Shown: positions 52,990 through 62,023, counted from the first letter of the stretch. The stretch: DNA of 64,000 nt from an uncultured Eubacteriales bacterium (GCA_900315585.1 OMZP01000002.1:1-64000), one strand, 5' to 3'. Numbers and translations: made by a program. The notes: generated from the sequence alone by a model not told the origin.

Positions 52990-54071
52990 TCCTTATGCTG
53001 TTGGTCGTGCTGACCCTCTCCGGCTGCAGCGTCACCGGCGAGGTGGAGAACCAGGCCTACGTGCTGGTGCTGGGCGTGGACCGCGTGAACGGCGGCGAGC
53101 TGGAGCTGACCGCCCGCGTGCCCCAGATCGGCAAGGGCTCCGGCGATTCCGAAGAATCCGGCGGTAGCTACCTGACCTTCTCCGCCTCCGGCGTGGACTG
53201 GCCCCGGGCCCTGGAGGCGCTGGAGCAGGCCACGCCCCGGCCCGTCAACCTGAGCCACATCGAGATGCTGGTGGTTTCGGAGGATCTGGCGCGGGAGGTG
53301 GATTTTGCCGCGCTCCTCAACCGGATCGCGGAGACGCCCCACCTGTACACCACAGCCCGCTTCGTGGTCTGCGAGGGCCGCGCCCGGGTGTTTCTACAAG
53401 AGCTCGATACGGTCATCGGAACCCGCCTGTCCTCGGAGATCGACGCCATGCTGGACCACTACGCCCAGCGGGGCTACATCCCAAGATCCAGCCTCGCGGA
53501 CGCCTGCTTCGCCTTCAATTCCATCTACGGCGACGGGGTGGCCATCCTCGGAACGGTGGCTGAGGACACCCGGGCCGCGGTCTCCTTGACGGACCCCGGG
53601 GAGTTGTCGGATGAAGCCTCGCCGATGAAACAGCGGTACGGGGGCGCGGCGCTGTTCAGCGAGGGGAGGATGGTTGGAACGCTGGGCGCGGACCGGGTGA
53701 TGCTGCTGAACCTGCTCCGGGGCGAGAAGTCCGACCTTCCCTTTGAGTGCGAGGGCAGGCACTATACCCTGACCCCCAAGGGCGGCGCAGGCAAGCAGGT
53801 GACCCATGATAACAAGCAAACAATCCTGGTCGTCAACCAACGGTTTACCACTCTGGACGACATCTGCGACGAGGACAAGGAGAGGCTTGAAGCGGAGATC
53901 GAACAGAAGCTCGTCGAAGTCATACAAGCCTGTCAGAGCCTTTCCAGCGATCCCTTCGGCTTCGCAGAGGCCGCGGCGGCGCGCTTTTCGACGGTCCGAA
54001 GCTGGCTGATTTTCGACTGGCGGGAACACTATAAATCAGCCGACATCCGCGTGAATGTGGATGTCGGCTGA
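52971..54071 (+). CDS. gerC: GerC-type spore germination lipoprotein
   Basis: Lipoprotein subunit of the germinant receptor, 366 residues with lipobox LSGC (Cys about 19). The first domain has VLVLGVDRV and PVNLSHIEMLVVSEDLAREV, and the C-terminal Ger(x)C domain has a long helix (DEDKERLEAEIEQKLVEVIQ) and FGFAEAA, as in the family. GGGAGGAGG precedes the ATG inside gerB. An inverted repeat (54037-54048 with 54059-54070) covers its last codons but lacks a T-run. Confidence 0.92.
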   Translation: MRIRGLILMLLVVLTLSGCSVTGEVENQAYVLVLGVDRVNGGELELTARVPQIGKGSGDSEESGGSYLTFSASGVDWPRALEALEQATPRPVNLSHIEMLVVSEDLAREVDFAALLNRIAETPHLYTTARFVVCEGRARVFLQELDTVIGTRLSSEIDAMLDHYAQRGYIPRSSLADACFAFNSIYGDGVAILGTVAEDTRAAVSLTDPGELSDEASPMKQRYGGAALFSEGRMVGTLGADRVMLLNLLRGEKSDLPFECEGRHYTLTPKGGAGKQVTHDNKQTILVVNQRFTTLDDICDEDKERLEAEIEQKLVEVIQACQSLSSDPFGFAEAAAARFSTVRSWLIFDWREHYKSADIRVNVDVG

Positions 54072-54108
54072 CCGGCGTTGCCGTCCATAAGCGTTGGTTC
54101 CGCGTCGA

Positions 54109-54282
54109 TTACTTCCTGGAGTAGCTGCCGCACATGCTTTCGTCGGCGGGCAGGCCGCTGGCGCAGTCCTTGCAGGGCTCTACGCGGATGGCCTTCAGGG
54201 AGCAGTACTCCTCGTCGCCGCAGTGATACTCGCAGCTGTTGACCCGACAGTGGATGCTGGTGTTCGGCTTCGTCTGAGACAT
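54109..54282 (-). CDS. DUF1540 domain protein (57 residues)
   Basis: A short gene read on the minus strand: MSQTKPNTSIHCRVNSCEYH, then CGDEEYCSLKAIRVEPCKDC and a tail ending MCGSYSRK. The pattern of C-x-V-x2-C, then paired cysteines and IxV matches the DUF1540 family of Firmicutes, small probable metal-binding proteins, some present in spores. GGGGGA lies eight bases before the ATG at 54282. It converges with gerC and diverges from the flavodiiron gene. Confidence 0.85.
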   Translation of the reverse strand: MSQTKPNTSIHCRVNSCEYHCGDEEYCSLKAIRVEPCKDCASGLPADESMCGSYSRK

Positions 54283-54361
54283 GGTTCATTCCCCCATCTT
54301 TCAATTTGCGCGTCGCGCAACCTTATTCTTCCCCGCGGGCGACAAATCATACAAGGCGCGA

Positions 54362-54390
54362 TTGCCAGAAGCTGGAATGTATGTTATAAT
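54362..54390 (+). promoter_or_regulatory. promoter of the flavodiiron protein gene
   Basis: TTGCCA (54362-54367), 17 bp, TATAAT (54385-54390), 46 bases before the ATG. Confidence 0.75.
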
Positions 54391-54436
54391 CATAGCATGA
54401 TTTTGCGGGGAAGCCCGCGTAAAAGGAGGACGCAAC

Positions 54437-56281
54437 ATGTATTGCGTGAAGCAGATCACACAGGATATGTACTGGGTGGGCGGCAGCGACCGTCGCCTCG
54501 CCCTGTTTGAGAACGTCTACCCCATCCCCGGCGGCGTGTCCTACAACGCCTATCTGGTGCTGGACGAACAGACGGTGCTGTTTGACACCGTGGACCGGAG
54601 CGTCAGCGAAGTGTTCTTTGAGAACATCGAGCACCTGCTGAACGGAAGGAAGCTGGACTACCTGGTGGTGAACCACATGGAGCCGGACCACTGCGCCACC
54701 ATGAGCGAGCTGGTTCTGCGCCACCCGGAGGTGAAGATCGTCACCAACGCCAAGGCGCTGAACATGATCAAAAACTACTTCACCTTCGACATCGACAGCC
54801 GCGTGACCGTCGTGAAGGAAAAGGACACCCTCACCACGGGCCGCCACACCTTCGCCTTCGTGATGGCCCCGATGGTCCACTGGCCGGAGGTCATGGTCTC
54901 CTACGACTTAACCGACAAGGTGCTCTTTTCCGCGGACGCCTTCGGCACCTTCGGCGCGCTGAACGGCAATATCTTCGCCGACGAGGTGAATTTCGAGACC
55001 GAATGCCTGGACGACGCCCGCCGGTATTACACCAACATCGTCGGCAAGTACGGCACCCAGGTGCAGGCGCTTTTGAAGAAGGCCGCGGACCTGGAGATCC
55101 AATACATCTGCCCGCTGCACGGCCCCGTCTGGCGCAAGGACATCGGCTGGTTCATCGAGAAGTACCAGCTGTGGAGCAGCTACACCCCGGAGGAGGACGG
55201 CGTGATCGTGGCCTATGCCTCCGTCTACGGCCGCACCGAGAACGTGGCCAACATCATCGCCTCCAAGCTGGCGGACGCGGGCGTTCGGAACGTGAAGATG
55301 TACGACGTGTCCGTTACCCATCCCTCCTATATCGTCTCCGAGGCCTTCCGGGTGAGCCACATCGTGTTCGCCTCCACCACCTACAACGCGGGCATCTTCG
55401 TGAACATGGAGAACGCGCTGCACGACCTGGTGGCCCACAACATCCAGAACCGCACCATCGCCATCGTGGAAAACGGCAGCTGGGCGCCCACCGCCGGCGG
55501 GCAGATGCGGGAGCTGCTGGGCAGGCTCAAGAACACCACGATCCTGGAGAACACGCTGACCATCAAGTCCTCCCTGAAGGGCGGGCAGATGGCGGAGCTG
55601 GACGAGCTGGTGGCCGCCATCGTTGACACGCTGCCCAAGGCCGAGGTCATCGAGCACAAGAGCAGCGAGGCTGTGGAGCCCAACGCCCTGTTCAAGTTCA
55701 GCTACGGCCTGTTCGTGCTGACGGCGAAGGACGGCGACAAGGACAACGGCTGCATCATCAACACCGCCGCCCAGCTGACGGACAACCCGAAACGCATCAC
55801 CATCGCCGTGAACAAGGCCAACTACACCCACGACATGATCCTGAAGACGGGGCTGTTCAACGTGTCCGTGCTCACCACCGACGCGCCCTTCGACATCTTC
55901 AAGTATTACGGCTTCCAGTCGGGCCGAGAGGTGAACAAGTTCCCAGGCAGCGGCTTCCCCCGCAGCAAGAACGGCCTGATCTTCATCACCGGCTGCGTGA
56001 ACGCCTTCATCTCCGGCAAGGTGATCGAAGCCCACGACTACGGCACCCACACCCTGTTCGTGGCCGAGGTGACCGAGGCCCAGGTGCTCTCCAGCGCCCC
56101 GTCCGTCACCTACGCCTATTACTTTGACCACATCAAGCCCAAGCCCGCAAAGCCCGTCGAGAAGAAGGTCGGCTGGGTCTGCAAAATCTGCGGCTACGTC
56201 TACGAGGGCGAGGACCTGCCCGCGGACTTCATCTGTCCCCTGTGCAAGCACGGCGCGGCAGATTTTGAGAAGCTGAAGTAG
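54437..56281 (+). CDS. flavodiiron protein fused to flavin reductase and rubredoxin domains
   Basis: 614 residues in four domains. The metallo-beta-lactamase-like diiron domain (1-250) has His80-x-Glu82-x-Asp84-His85 (HMEPDH), MVHWPEVM, SADAFG and LHGP. The flavodoxin domain (255-395) starts IVAYASVYGRTENVA. A flavin-reductase-like domain (about 425-560) starts FKFSYGLFVLTAKDG. A C-terminal rubredoxin has Cys582, 585, 600 and 603. Flavodiiron proteins reduce O2 to water (and in some cases NO), protecting anaerobes; the fused parts would bring electrons from NAD(P)H. AGGAGG lies before the ATG, and it has its own promoter. Confidence 0.95.
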   Translation: MYCVKQITQDMYWVGGSDRRLALFENVYPIPGGVSYNAYLVLDEQTVLFDTVDRSVSEVFFENIEHLLNGRKLDYLVVNHMEPDHCATMSELVLRHPEVKIVTNAKALNMIKNYFTFDIDSRVTVVKEKDTLTTGRHTFAFVMAPMVHWPEVMVSYDLTDKVLFSADAFGTFGALNGNIFADEVNFETECLDDARRYYTNIVGKYGTQVQALLKKAADLEIQYICPLHGPVWRKDIGWFIEKYQLWSSYTPEEDGVIVAYASVYGRTENVANIIASKLADAGVRNVKMYDVSVTHPSYIVSEAFRVSHIVFASTTYNAGIFVNMENALHDLVAHNIQNRTIAIVENGSWAPTAGGQMRELLGRLKNTTILENTLTIKSSLKGGQMAELDELVAAIVDTLPKAEVIEHKSSEAVEPNALFKFSYGLFVLTAKDGDKDNGCIINTAAQLTDNPKRITIAVNKANYTHDMILKTGLFNVSVLTTDAPFDIFKYYGFQSGREVNKFPGSGFPRSKNGLIFITGCVNAFISGKVIEAHDYGTHTLFVAEVTEAQVLSSAPSVTYAYYFDHIKPKPAKPVEKKVGWVCKICGYVYEGEDLPADFICPLCKHGAADFEKLK

Positions 56282-56307
56282 CGATCAGTCCCACGAATAG
56301 GATATAG

Positions 56308-56389
56308 AAAGATCCTTCGCTCCGCTCAGGATGACAACATTTTAGTTCAGACCATTGTCTGTCATCCTGAACGAAGTGAAGGATCTTTT
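56308..56389. repeat. palindromic repeat, family A copy 3
   Basis: The arms 56308-56335 and 56361-56389 have a few mismatches and share the core AAAGATCCTTCGCTCCGCTC. It lies between the convergent flavodiiron and BaiN-like genes and is followed on the plus side by a T-run (TTTT at 56386). Confidence 0.8.
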
Positions 56390-56396
56390 CGCGTCC

Positions 56397-57644
56397 TCAG
56401 ACCTCCGCCGCGCTCTTGCCCGCCAGGGCGCCGGTGGACCAGGCGATTTGCAGGTTGAAGCCGCCGGTGGCCGCGTCCACGTCGATCAGCTCCCCCGCAA
56501 AGTAGAGACCGGGCAGTCGCCTGCTCTCCATGGTGGAGGGGTTGATGTCCTTCACGCTCACGCCGCCGCGGGTGACGATCGCCTCATTATAGCCGCGCAG
56601 GGCTTTGGGGTGCAGCGGGATGGCCTTGAGGGTGTGAAGGAGCGCGGCGCGCTGGGGGGCGGTCACGCTGTTCGTCGGCATCGTGGGCGAAAGCCCCGCC
56701 AGCTTGAGCACCTGCTCCGCCAGGCTGTGGGGTGCGAGACCGTCCGCCACGGTGATCAGCTGTTTGCGGGACATGGACTTAAAATCCCGTAGCAGGCGGG
56801 CGTCCAGCGTCTGTTCGTCCAGCGCGGGCTTCAGGTCGATCTCCAGCCTGACCTGTGAAAGATCCTCCGGGAGAAGGCTGGAGAGGGTCAGCGCCAGGGG
56901 GCCGGAGATGCCGAAGTGGGTAAAGAGCATCTCCCCCATCTCGGAATAGAGCTTCTTTTCCTTCTTGCCGCCCGTCTGGAAGGCGGACAGGCGCACGTTT
57001 TTGAGCGACAGGCCCGCGAGCATCCCCGGCCAGCTCTCCACCGTCTCGATGGGCACCAGGGCCGGAAGGGTCTTCGTCACTCCGTGGCCTGTGACTTCGG
57101 CAAAGGTATGGCCGTCGCCGGTGGAGCCGGTGGAGGGATAGCTGAGGCCGCCGGTGGCGAGGATCACGGCGTCCGCGGACAATCGCGTTCCATCCTCCAT
57201 GAGGACTCCGGCGCAGCGCCCGCCTTCGCCGACCAGTTCCCGGACGCGGGCGTTCAGCCGCACGTCCACGTTTTCACGCTCCAGGGCCCGGCGTAGGGCC
57301 GCGATGATGTCGCTGGCCTTGTCGGACTGAGGGAACACCCGCTCGCCGCGCTCCACCTTCAGAGGAACGCCCTGGCCTTCGATCAGGTCCATCACGCCGC
57401 GGTTGTCCAGGGTCGCGAAGGCGGCGTACATGAAGCGGGGGTTGCGGAAGATGTTGCGCTGGAAGGCCTCCATGTCGGCGGCGTTGGTGAGGTTGCAGCG
57501 GCCCTTGCCGGTGATGTACACCTTCTTGCCCAGCTTCTCGTTGCGCTCCAGGAGGATCACCCTGGCGCCGCCTTTGGCCGCAAAGAGCGCGGCCATCATT
57601 CCGGCCGCGCCTCCGCCTGTGACGATGATTTGCTTCTGATTCAT
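56397..57644 (-). CDS. NAD(P)/FAD-dependent oxidoreductase (HI0933/BaiN family)
   Basis: Flavoprotein of 415 residues. The FAD Rossmann motif is IIVTGGGAAGMMAA at the N-terminus. KVYITGKGRCNLTN is the family signature, and ATGGLSYPSTGSTGDGH and the C-terminal FAGELIDVDAATGGFNLQ complete the FAD site. In gut Clostridia a relative (BaiN) reduces bile acid intermediates, but for most members the substrate is unknown, so no symbol is given. The ATG at 57644 has GGAGC ahead. An upstream ATG at 57659 overlaps the rpiR stop and could be used by coupling. Confidence 0.88.
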   Translation of the reverse strand: MNQKQIIVTGGGAAGMMAALFAAKGGARVILLERNEKLGKKVYITGKGRCNLTNAADMEAFQRNIFRNPRFMYAAFATLDNRGVMDLIEGQGVPLKVERGERVFPQSDKASDIIAALRRALERENVDVRLNARVRELVGEGGRCAGVLMEDGTRLSADAVILATGGLSYPSTGSTGDGHTFAEVTGHGVTKTLPALVPIETVESWPGMLAGLSLKNVRLSAFQTGGKKEKKLYSEMGEMLFTHFGISGPLALTLSSLLPEDLSQVRLEIDLKPALDEQTLDARLLRDFKSMSRKQLITVADGLAPHSLAEQVLKLAGLSPTMPTNSVTAPQRAALLHTLKAIPLHPKALRGYNEAIVTRGGVSVKDINPSTMESRRLPGLYFAGELIDVDAATGGFNLQIAWSTGALAGKSAAEV

Positions 57645-57655
57645 GGTTGCTCCGT

Positions 57656-58522
57656 TCATTCGGTGGTCTTCGCCAGATACACGTCGTACTTGCCCCAGAT
57701 GTCCTCCATGTCCTCGAAGTACTGGGTGACCTCGTGGCGGCGGCGCTGGCCCAGCGCCACGATCAGCGCGTTGATCAGGGACAGCGGCGCGGCGAAGGAG
57801 TCCACAAAGGAAGACATGTCGCTCTTGGCCATCAGACAGGTATCCGCCGTGGCGTGCAGCGGCGAAAGCGGCCCGTCGGTGATGGCGATCAGGGAGGCCC
57901 CGCGGCCCCGGGCGAACTCCATCGCCTCGATGGAACGGGCCGTGTAGCGCGGGAAGGAGATGCCGATGAGCAGGTCTCCGTCGCCGATGCGGGCCAGCTG
58001 CTCAAACACGTCGCTGACGCCGCTGGTGACCACGGTCACGTTCGGGAAGATGAAGCGCAGGTAGTGGCCGAAGAACTCGGCGATGGGCGCGGAGGCGCGC
58101 AGACCCAGCACGTAGATGCTGCGGGCGGCGATGATCTTCTCGATGGCGTCCTCGAAGGCGTTGATGTCCATTTCGTCCAGCGTGGAGCGGATGTTCTGGA
58201 TGTCCGCCTTGAGCACCTTGTTGAGCACCTGGGCGTGGTCCATGTCGGAGGTCATTTCAAATCGCTGGGAGGCCGTCAGGCGGTGCCGGATCAGCTCCTG
58301 CAGCGCCTTTTGAAGGTGCGGATAGCCGCTGTAGCCCAGGGCGGAGGCGAAGCGCACGACGGTGGACTCGGACACGCCCACGTATTCCCCCAGCTTCGAG
58401 GCGGTCATGAACACCACCTTGTCGTAGTGGGTGACGATGCACTCGGCGATGCGCCGGTGGCTTTTTGAAAGTTTTTTGCCGCTGTGATTCAAACGCTGAA
58501 TCAGTTCCTGTGCGTTATCCAT
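57656..58522 (-). CDS. MurR/RpiR family transcriptional regulator
   Basis: 288 residues. The N-terminal helix-turn-helix (about 20-75: SKSHRRIAECIV, MTASKLGEYVGVSESTVVRFASALGYSGYP) binds DNA. The C-terminal SIS domain (about 125-255: IYVLGLRASAPIAEFF, GISFPRYTARSIEAMEFAR) usually senses a sugar phosphate. The ATG at 58522 has AGGAGG ten bases upstream. It precedes the flavoprotein gene with a one- to four-base overlap, so they share an operon. No sugar genes are adjacent and the effector is unknown. Confidence 0.92.
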   Translation of the reverse strand: MDNAQELIQRLNHSGKKLSKSHRRIAECIVTHYDKVVFMTASKLGEYVGVSESTVVRFASALGYSGYPHLQKALQELIRHRLTASQRFEMTSDMDHAQVLNKVLKADIQNIRSTLDEMDINAFEDAIEKIIAARSIYVLGLRASAPIAEFFGHYLRFIFPNVTVVTSGVSDVFEQLARIGDGDLLIGISFPRYTARSIEAMEFARGRGASLIAITDGPLSPLHATADTCLMAKSDMSSFVDSFAAPLSLINALIVALGQRRRHEVTQYFEDMEDIWGKYDVYLAKTTE

Positions 58523-58807
58523 GAGGGCATTTCCTCCTGAATCCGATTCAATGATAAGCCATGTGCTGCAATTATATCCCATACATCGCGGATTTGCAAG
58601 ACATCCCTGCAAATTTATGCATTATTTACGTTGTTTTATGGCATTTTTATACTGACGCGCTATGATTCATTCGCCGGTTTGAGAGCTTCATTCCTGCATT
58701 TTCCCCCGTTTGGATATGCAAAACGACGGGCGCGGGCAGGCGCGGCGCGGCATGAGCGCTGGCGTGGCGTCATATGTTAATCCTGCAATGCTTGGGGAGG
58801 TGAGCGC

Positions 58808-59752
58808 ATGGTTCGATTCAAGGTCGTCCGGGCGTCCCGGCTGCTGCTGGTGGCCGCCATCATCGTGCTTGCGGCGGTTCTGGCGCTGGTGGGCGCGCAG
58901 CTGCTTCGGCGGGACGCGGCCCCCGCGCACAGCGGATCGGCCAACCTGGTGGACGCCGGACGCGAAAACGAGGCAAAGACCCAACTGGTCTTTGCCTCGT
59001 CCGGCGTCAAGGGTGAGCTGCCGCTGGATCCCGGCAATCCGGCAATCCAGGTGGAAGTCGTGGCACAGCCCACTCCCGAGCCCGTGCCCCTGCGTGTGCT
59101 GATCTACCACACCCACACCCACGAGGCCTATGAACAGGTCAAGGACGACCCCTACCAGGCGCTGGAGGCCTGGCGCACCGCTGACGCCGATCACAGCGTC
59201 GTTCGCGTGGGCGAGGAGCTGGCGAAGCGGCTGAGGGCCTGCGGGTTCGACGTGACCCACGACACCACCGATCACGAGGGCGCGGAGCTCTCCACGGCCT
59301 ACACCCGCTCGCTGGCGACCCTCAAGGGCTATGCGCAGCCCTTTGACCTCTACATCGACCTGCACCGGGACGCCTGGAGCGAGGGCGAGATCGAGGCGGT
59401 GGAAAGTGCCTCCGGGGAGCGCCTCGCGCCGCTGATGCTGCTGATCGGCAACGGCAATGGCTTTGAGGAGAAGCCCTATTACGAAGAAAACCTGGCCTTC
59501 GCCCGGGCTCTGGAGAGCCGGATCAACGCCATCGAGCCTGGGCTGTGCAAGCCGACGCTGGTGAAGGACGGGCGCTACAACCAGCACATCGGCGTGTTTT
59601 CGGTGCTGGTAGAGGTGGGCCACAACCAGAATACCCTCCGGGAGGCGCTGAACGCCGTGCCCCCGCTGGCGGAGGCCATCGAAACCCTGCTCATCCGGGA
59701 GCCTGACAGGAGGCTGCTGGAAATGCGGGCGGCCGCCCTCAACGGAAAGTAG
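58808..59752 (+). CDS. spoIIP: stage II sporulation protein P
   Basis: Peptidoglycan amidase/endopeptidase that, with SpoIID and SpoIIM, drives engulfment of the forespore. The 314 residues have one N-terminal membrane helix (12-33), a Pro-rich linker, and the SpoIIP domain with IYHTHTHEAYE, YIDLHRDAW and LVEVGHNQNT, which hold the zinc-binding His and Glu residues. GGGGAGG precedes the ATG. A weak sigma-E-like pair (GCATGA about 15 bp before CATATGTT at 58771-58778) lies upstream, which would fit mother-cell expression but is not secure. Confidence 0.93.
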   Translation: MVRFKVVRASRLLLVAAIIVLAAVLALVGAQLLRRDAAPAHSGSANLVDAGRENEAKTQLVFASSGVKGELPLDPGNPAIQVEVVAQPTPEPVPLRVLIYHTHTHEAYEQVKDDPYQALEAWRTADADHSVVRVGEELAKRLRACGFDVTHDTTDHEGAELSTAYTRSLATLKGYAQPFDLYIDLHRDAWSEGEIEAVESASGERLAPLMLLIGNGNGFEEKPYYEENLAFARALESRINAIEPGLCKPTLVKDGRYNQHIGVFSVLVEVGHNQNTLREALNAVPPLAEAIETLLIREPDRRLLEMRAAALNGK

Positions 59753-59756
59753 CCTG

Positions 59757-60317
59757 TCAGAACGCCATTTGCAGCTGCTCCGGGCCCACCGCACGAACCA
59801 GCACACTGACGTTGTCCGAAAACAGCGGCGTCTCCCCCGCCAGCCAGCGAAGAAGGGAAGGCCTGTCCGGCAGGATCAGAGGCATGCGGTTGTGCACGGG
59901 CTGGATGGCCTTGACCGGCGGCTGGGTGAGCACGACGAACTCCCGGCCCGCCTCCCCCATGCGATAGAGCCCCGCCAGGTAGAACAGGCCCACATCCCGC
60001 AGGTTCACGGCAAACTTCTGCTTGTCCGTCCGCCGCCATTCATAGTACCGGGAGGCGGGCATGGCGCAGCGTTGGCTGTCGGCGATGCCTCGAAACAGCG
60101 GCTTTTCGTGCAGGGTCTCCACCCGGGCGTTGATGACGAGGCCGCCCTGCTCCCTGGAAAAGCCCCAGCGCATGGCCTGGACGCTTTCATCCTCCGACAC
60201 CACCACAGGCGCTTCCATGCCGGGCTGAATCTCTCCGCCGCTGACGCAAGTCCGGTTCAATGCTTCGAGGTCGAATCCGCGAATGGCCTCATCCGCGATG
60301 AAGTAGCGTCCGCACAT
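59757..60317 (-). CDS. SOS response-associated peptidase (SRAP/HMCES family)
   Basis: 186 residues. The protein begins MCGRYFIADEA, so after Met removal Cys2 can cross-link covalently to abasic sites in single-stranded DNA and shield them. Other conserved parts are INARVETLHEKPLF, the Glu in SRYYEW and the His in PVHNRMP. The frame is open upstream, but the ATG at 60317 with GGGAGGG fits the family. The gene diverges from the Spo0A-like regulator gene. No LexA box was seen in its promoter. Confidence 0.92.
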   Translation of the reverse strand: MCGRYFIADEAIRGFDLEALNRTCVSGGEIQPGMEAPVVVSEDESVQAMRWGFSREQGGLVINARVETLHEKPLFRGIADSQRCAMPASRYYEWRRTDKQKFAVNLRDVGLFYLAGLYRMGEAGREFVVLTQPPVKAIQPVHNRMPLILPDRPSLLRWLAGETPLFSDNVSVLVRAVGPEQLQMAF

Positions 60318-60340
60318 GGCTATCCCTCCCGCTACATAAA

Positions 60341-60370
60341 AGTGTAATACTATTGTTTTCGATTTGTCAA
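60341..60370 (-). promoter_or_regulatory. promoter of the SRAP gene
   Basis: Minus-strand TTGACA (60365-60370), 18 bp, TACACT (60341-60346), 24 bases before the start codon. Confidence 0.6.
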
Positions 60371-60373
60371 CCA

Positions 60374-60421
60374 ATATTCCTTGCAAGAATATACTTTTAG
60401 ATATAATATACTACCAATAGT
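60374..60421 (+). promoter_or_regulatory. candidate promoter region of the Spo0A-like gene
   Basis: TATAAT at 60402-60407 with a poor -35 (TTGCAA at 60381, 15 bp). An ATATTC / GAATAT inverted pair (60374-60379 and 60387-60392) overlaps the -35. CAATAGT (60415-60421) mirrors ACTATTG (60348-60354) across the divergent region. Confidence 0.4.
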
Positions 60422-60449
60422 GTATCTACAAATGAGAGGATGTGGCGAC

Positions 60450-61151
60450 ATGGCGAAGCTGTATCTGGCGGACCTGGACGCACAGTTTATGCGGAGCGTG
60501 CGCAAGGCGGTGTCCCGGAACCGTTCCATCGAGGTGGTGGGACAGTCCGGCGACGGCAGGAAGGCCCTGGAGGACGTGCGCCGTTTCCAGCCGGACGTGC
60601 TGCTCACGGACATCCAGCTGCCGGGGATGGACGGCCTTGCCCTGCTGCGGGAGACCCGCCGCCTGCGCCGTTCGCCTTCGGTGATCATCTGCACCCGCTT
60701 CTATCCCGCAAGCTGCATGGACTGGTGCTTTCGCTACGGCGCGTCCTACTTCCTGTGCAAGCCCATCGACTACGACAGGCTCCCGGAGCTGATCCTGGAT
60801 TGCGCGGCGGAGCGCGTCCCTCAACCCGAAGAAGCGTCCGCCGAAGACGACAGTGCCGAGAGCATCCGGGCTCTGCTTTCCGACATGGGCATCTCCTCCC
60901 GGCTGAACGGCAGCGCCTACCTGGTCAATTCCGTGCTCTTTGCCCGGGAGAACGGTTTGCTGATGAAGAATCTCTCCCACGGGCTGTATCGGGAGCTGGC
61001 CAGCCGCATGAACACCACCGTCTCCCGGGTGGAGCGTTCCCTGCGCAACGCCATCGGCGTGGGCTACGAGCGCGGCTCCCTGAAGGACCGCTTTCCTGGC
61101 AAGCCCACCAACCGTCAGTTCATCGAATACCTGCTCCGTGAAACCGAATAA
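60450..61151 (+). CDS. Spo0A-like response regulator
   Basis: 233 residues. The receiver domain (1-115) has phospho-acceptor Asp54 (LLTDIQLPGMDG), Thr82 and Lys104 (LCKPID). The acidic pair after beta-1 reads AD-L-D, so one position differs from classical receivers. Residues about 130-230 resemble the Spo0A DNA-binding domain: LLSDMGISSRLNGSAYL, then ASRMNTTVSRVERSLRNAIGVGYERG and KPTNRQFIEYL. That domain commits cells to sporulation in Firmicutes. Whether this is the main Spo0A or a paralogue cannot be decided here. The ATG at 60450 has AGAGGA nine bases upstream. Confidence 0.85.
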   Translation: MAKLYLADLDAQFMRSVRKAVSRNRSIEVVGQSGDGRKALEDVRRFQPDVLLTDIQLPGMDGLALLRETRRLRRSPSVIICTRFYPASCMDWCFRYGASYFLCKPIDYDRLPELILDCAAERVPQPEEASAEDDSAESIRALLSDMGISSRLNGSAYLVNSVLFARENGLLMKNLSHGLYRELASRMNTTVSRVERSLRNAIGVGYERGSLKDRFPGKPTNRQFIEYLLRETE

Positions 61152-61230
61152 ACTTTCCTACACTGATATTGTAATTGCCCCGCGAGTGTGTTAAACTATT
61201 TATAGAATAACGTCGCGGGAGGATTGCACT

Positions 61231-61848
61231 ATGCTGATCATCGGTATCTGCGGAGCCAGCGGCAGCGGAAAGTCCACGCTGGCCAAGGCGCTGGCGTCCA
61301 GGCTGGAGAAGCCCTGCGTGTACATCAAGCAGGATTCCTACTACAAGGATCACCCCGACATGACCTATGAGGAACGCTGCCTCATCAACTACGACGAGCC
61401 GGAGATCTTCGAGCACGACGTGCTGCGGGAGGACCTGATGAAGTTGCGCAGCGGCCAGGCCATCACCGCCAAGGAATACGACTACACCCAGCACCGCCGC
61501 TGCGACCCCGGCGTGCTGATCGAGCCGGCGGACGTGGTGCTGCTGGAGGGCATCCACGTTTTCTACGATCCCCAGGTGCGGGACCTGCTGGACTTCAAGA
61601 TCTACATCCAGGTGGACCCGGACGTGTGCCTGCTCCGGCGCGTGAAGCGGGATCTGCGGGACCGCGGGCGCACCATCGAGAGCGTGTACCGGCAGTATCT
61701 GGATACGGTTAAGCCCATGTATGAAAAGCACATCCGGAACTACGTGGAGTACGCGGATCTGATCGTCGCCCGGGGCGGCAAGAACGCCCGGATCGTGGAC
61801 ATCCTCGCCCACTACATCAACTCCGGGATGATCGACACGATGGATTGA
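61231..61848 (+). CDS. udk: uridine kinase
   Basis: Phosphorylates uridine and cytidine to UMP and CMP in pyrimidine salvage. The 205 residues begin MLIIGICGASGSGKST (P-loop at 8-16), followed by IKQDSYYKDH with the catalytic Asp, NYDEPEIFEHDVL, YDYTQHRR for base binding, LLEGIHVF and the lid RRVKRDLRDRGRT. GGGAGG lies before the ATG. It stands alone, downstream of the Spo0A-like gene with an 80-base gap. Confidence 0.94.
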   Translation: MLIIGICGASGSGKSTLAKALASRLEKPCVYIKQDSYYKDHPDMTYEERCLINYDEPEIFEHDVLREDLMKLRSGQAITAKEYDYTQHRRCDPGVLIEPADVVLLEGIHVFYDPQVRDLLDFKIYIQVDPDVCLLRRVKRDLRDRGRTIESVYRQYLDTVKPMYEKHIRNYVEYADLIVARGGKNARIVDILAHYINSGMIDTMD

Positions 61849-61913
61849 ATAACATGCAGGCACAATTCACGGCAAGCTGGGATATATAGAAGCGTGTCAG
61901 GCACAGCAATGCA

Positions 61914-62012
61914 CAGATCCTTCGCTTCGCTCAGGATGACAACGCAACAATGTCGTCCTGAGCGAAGCGAAGGATCTTCGGTATCATGGGAATGGGCGGC
62001 GCAACGCCGCCC
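61914..62012. repeat. family A copy 4 joined to a family B hairpin
   Basis: The family A arms 61914-61940 and 61952-61977 (core AGATCCTTCGCTTCGCTC) are followed by GGGCGGCG-CAA-CGCCGCCC (61994-62012). They lie between the convergent udk and recN genes and may serve as terminator hairpins. Confidence 0.8.
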
Positions 62013-62023
62013 CTACACTTATA

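Noticed and set aside
54037-54070. Terminator at the end of gerC
   Set aside because: There is a good 12-bp inverted repeat, but it lies within the coding sequence, has a 10-base loop and no T-run follows.
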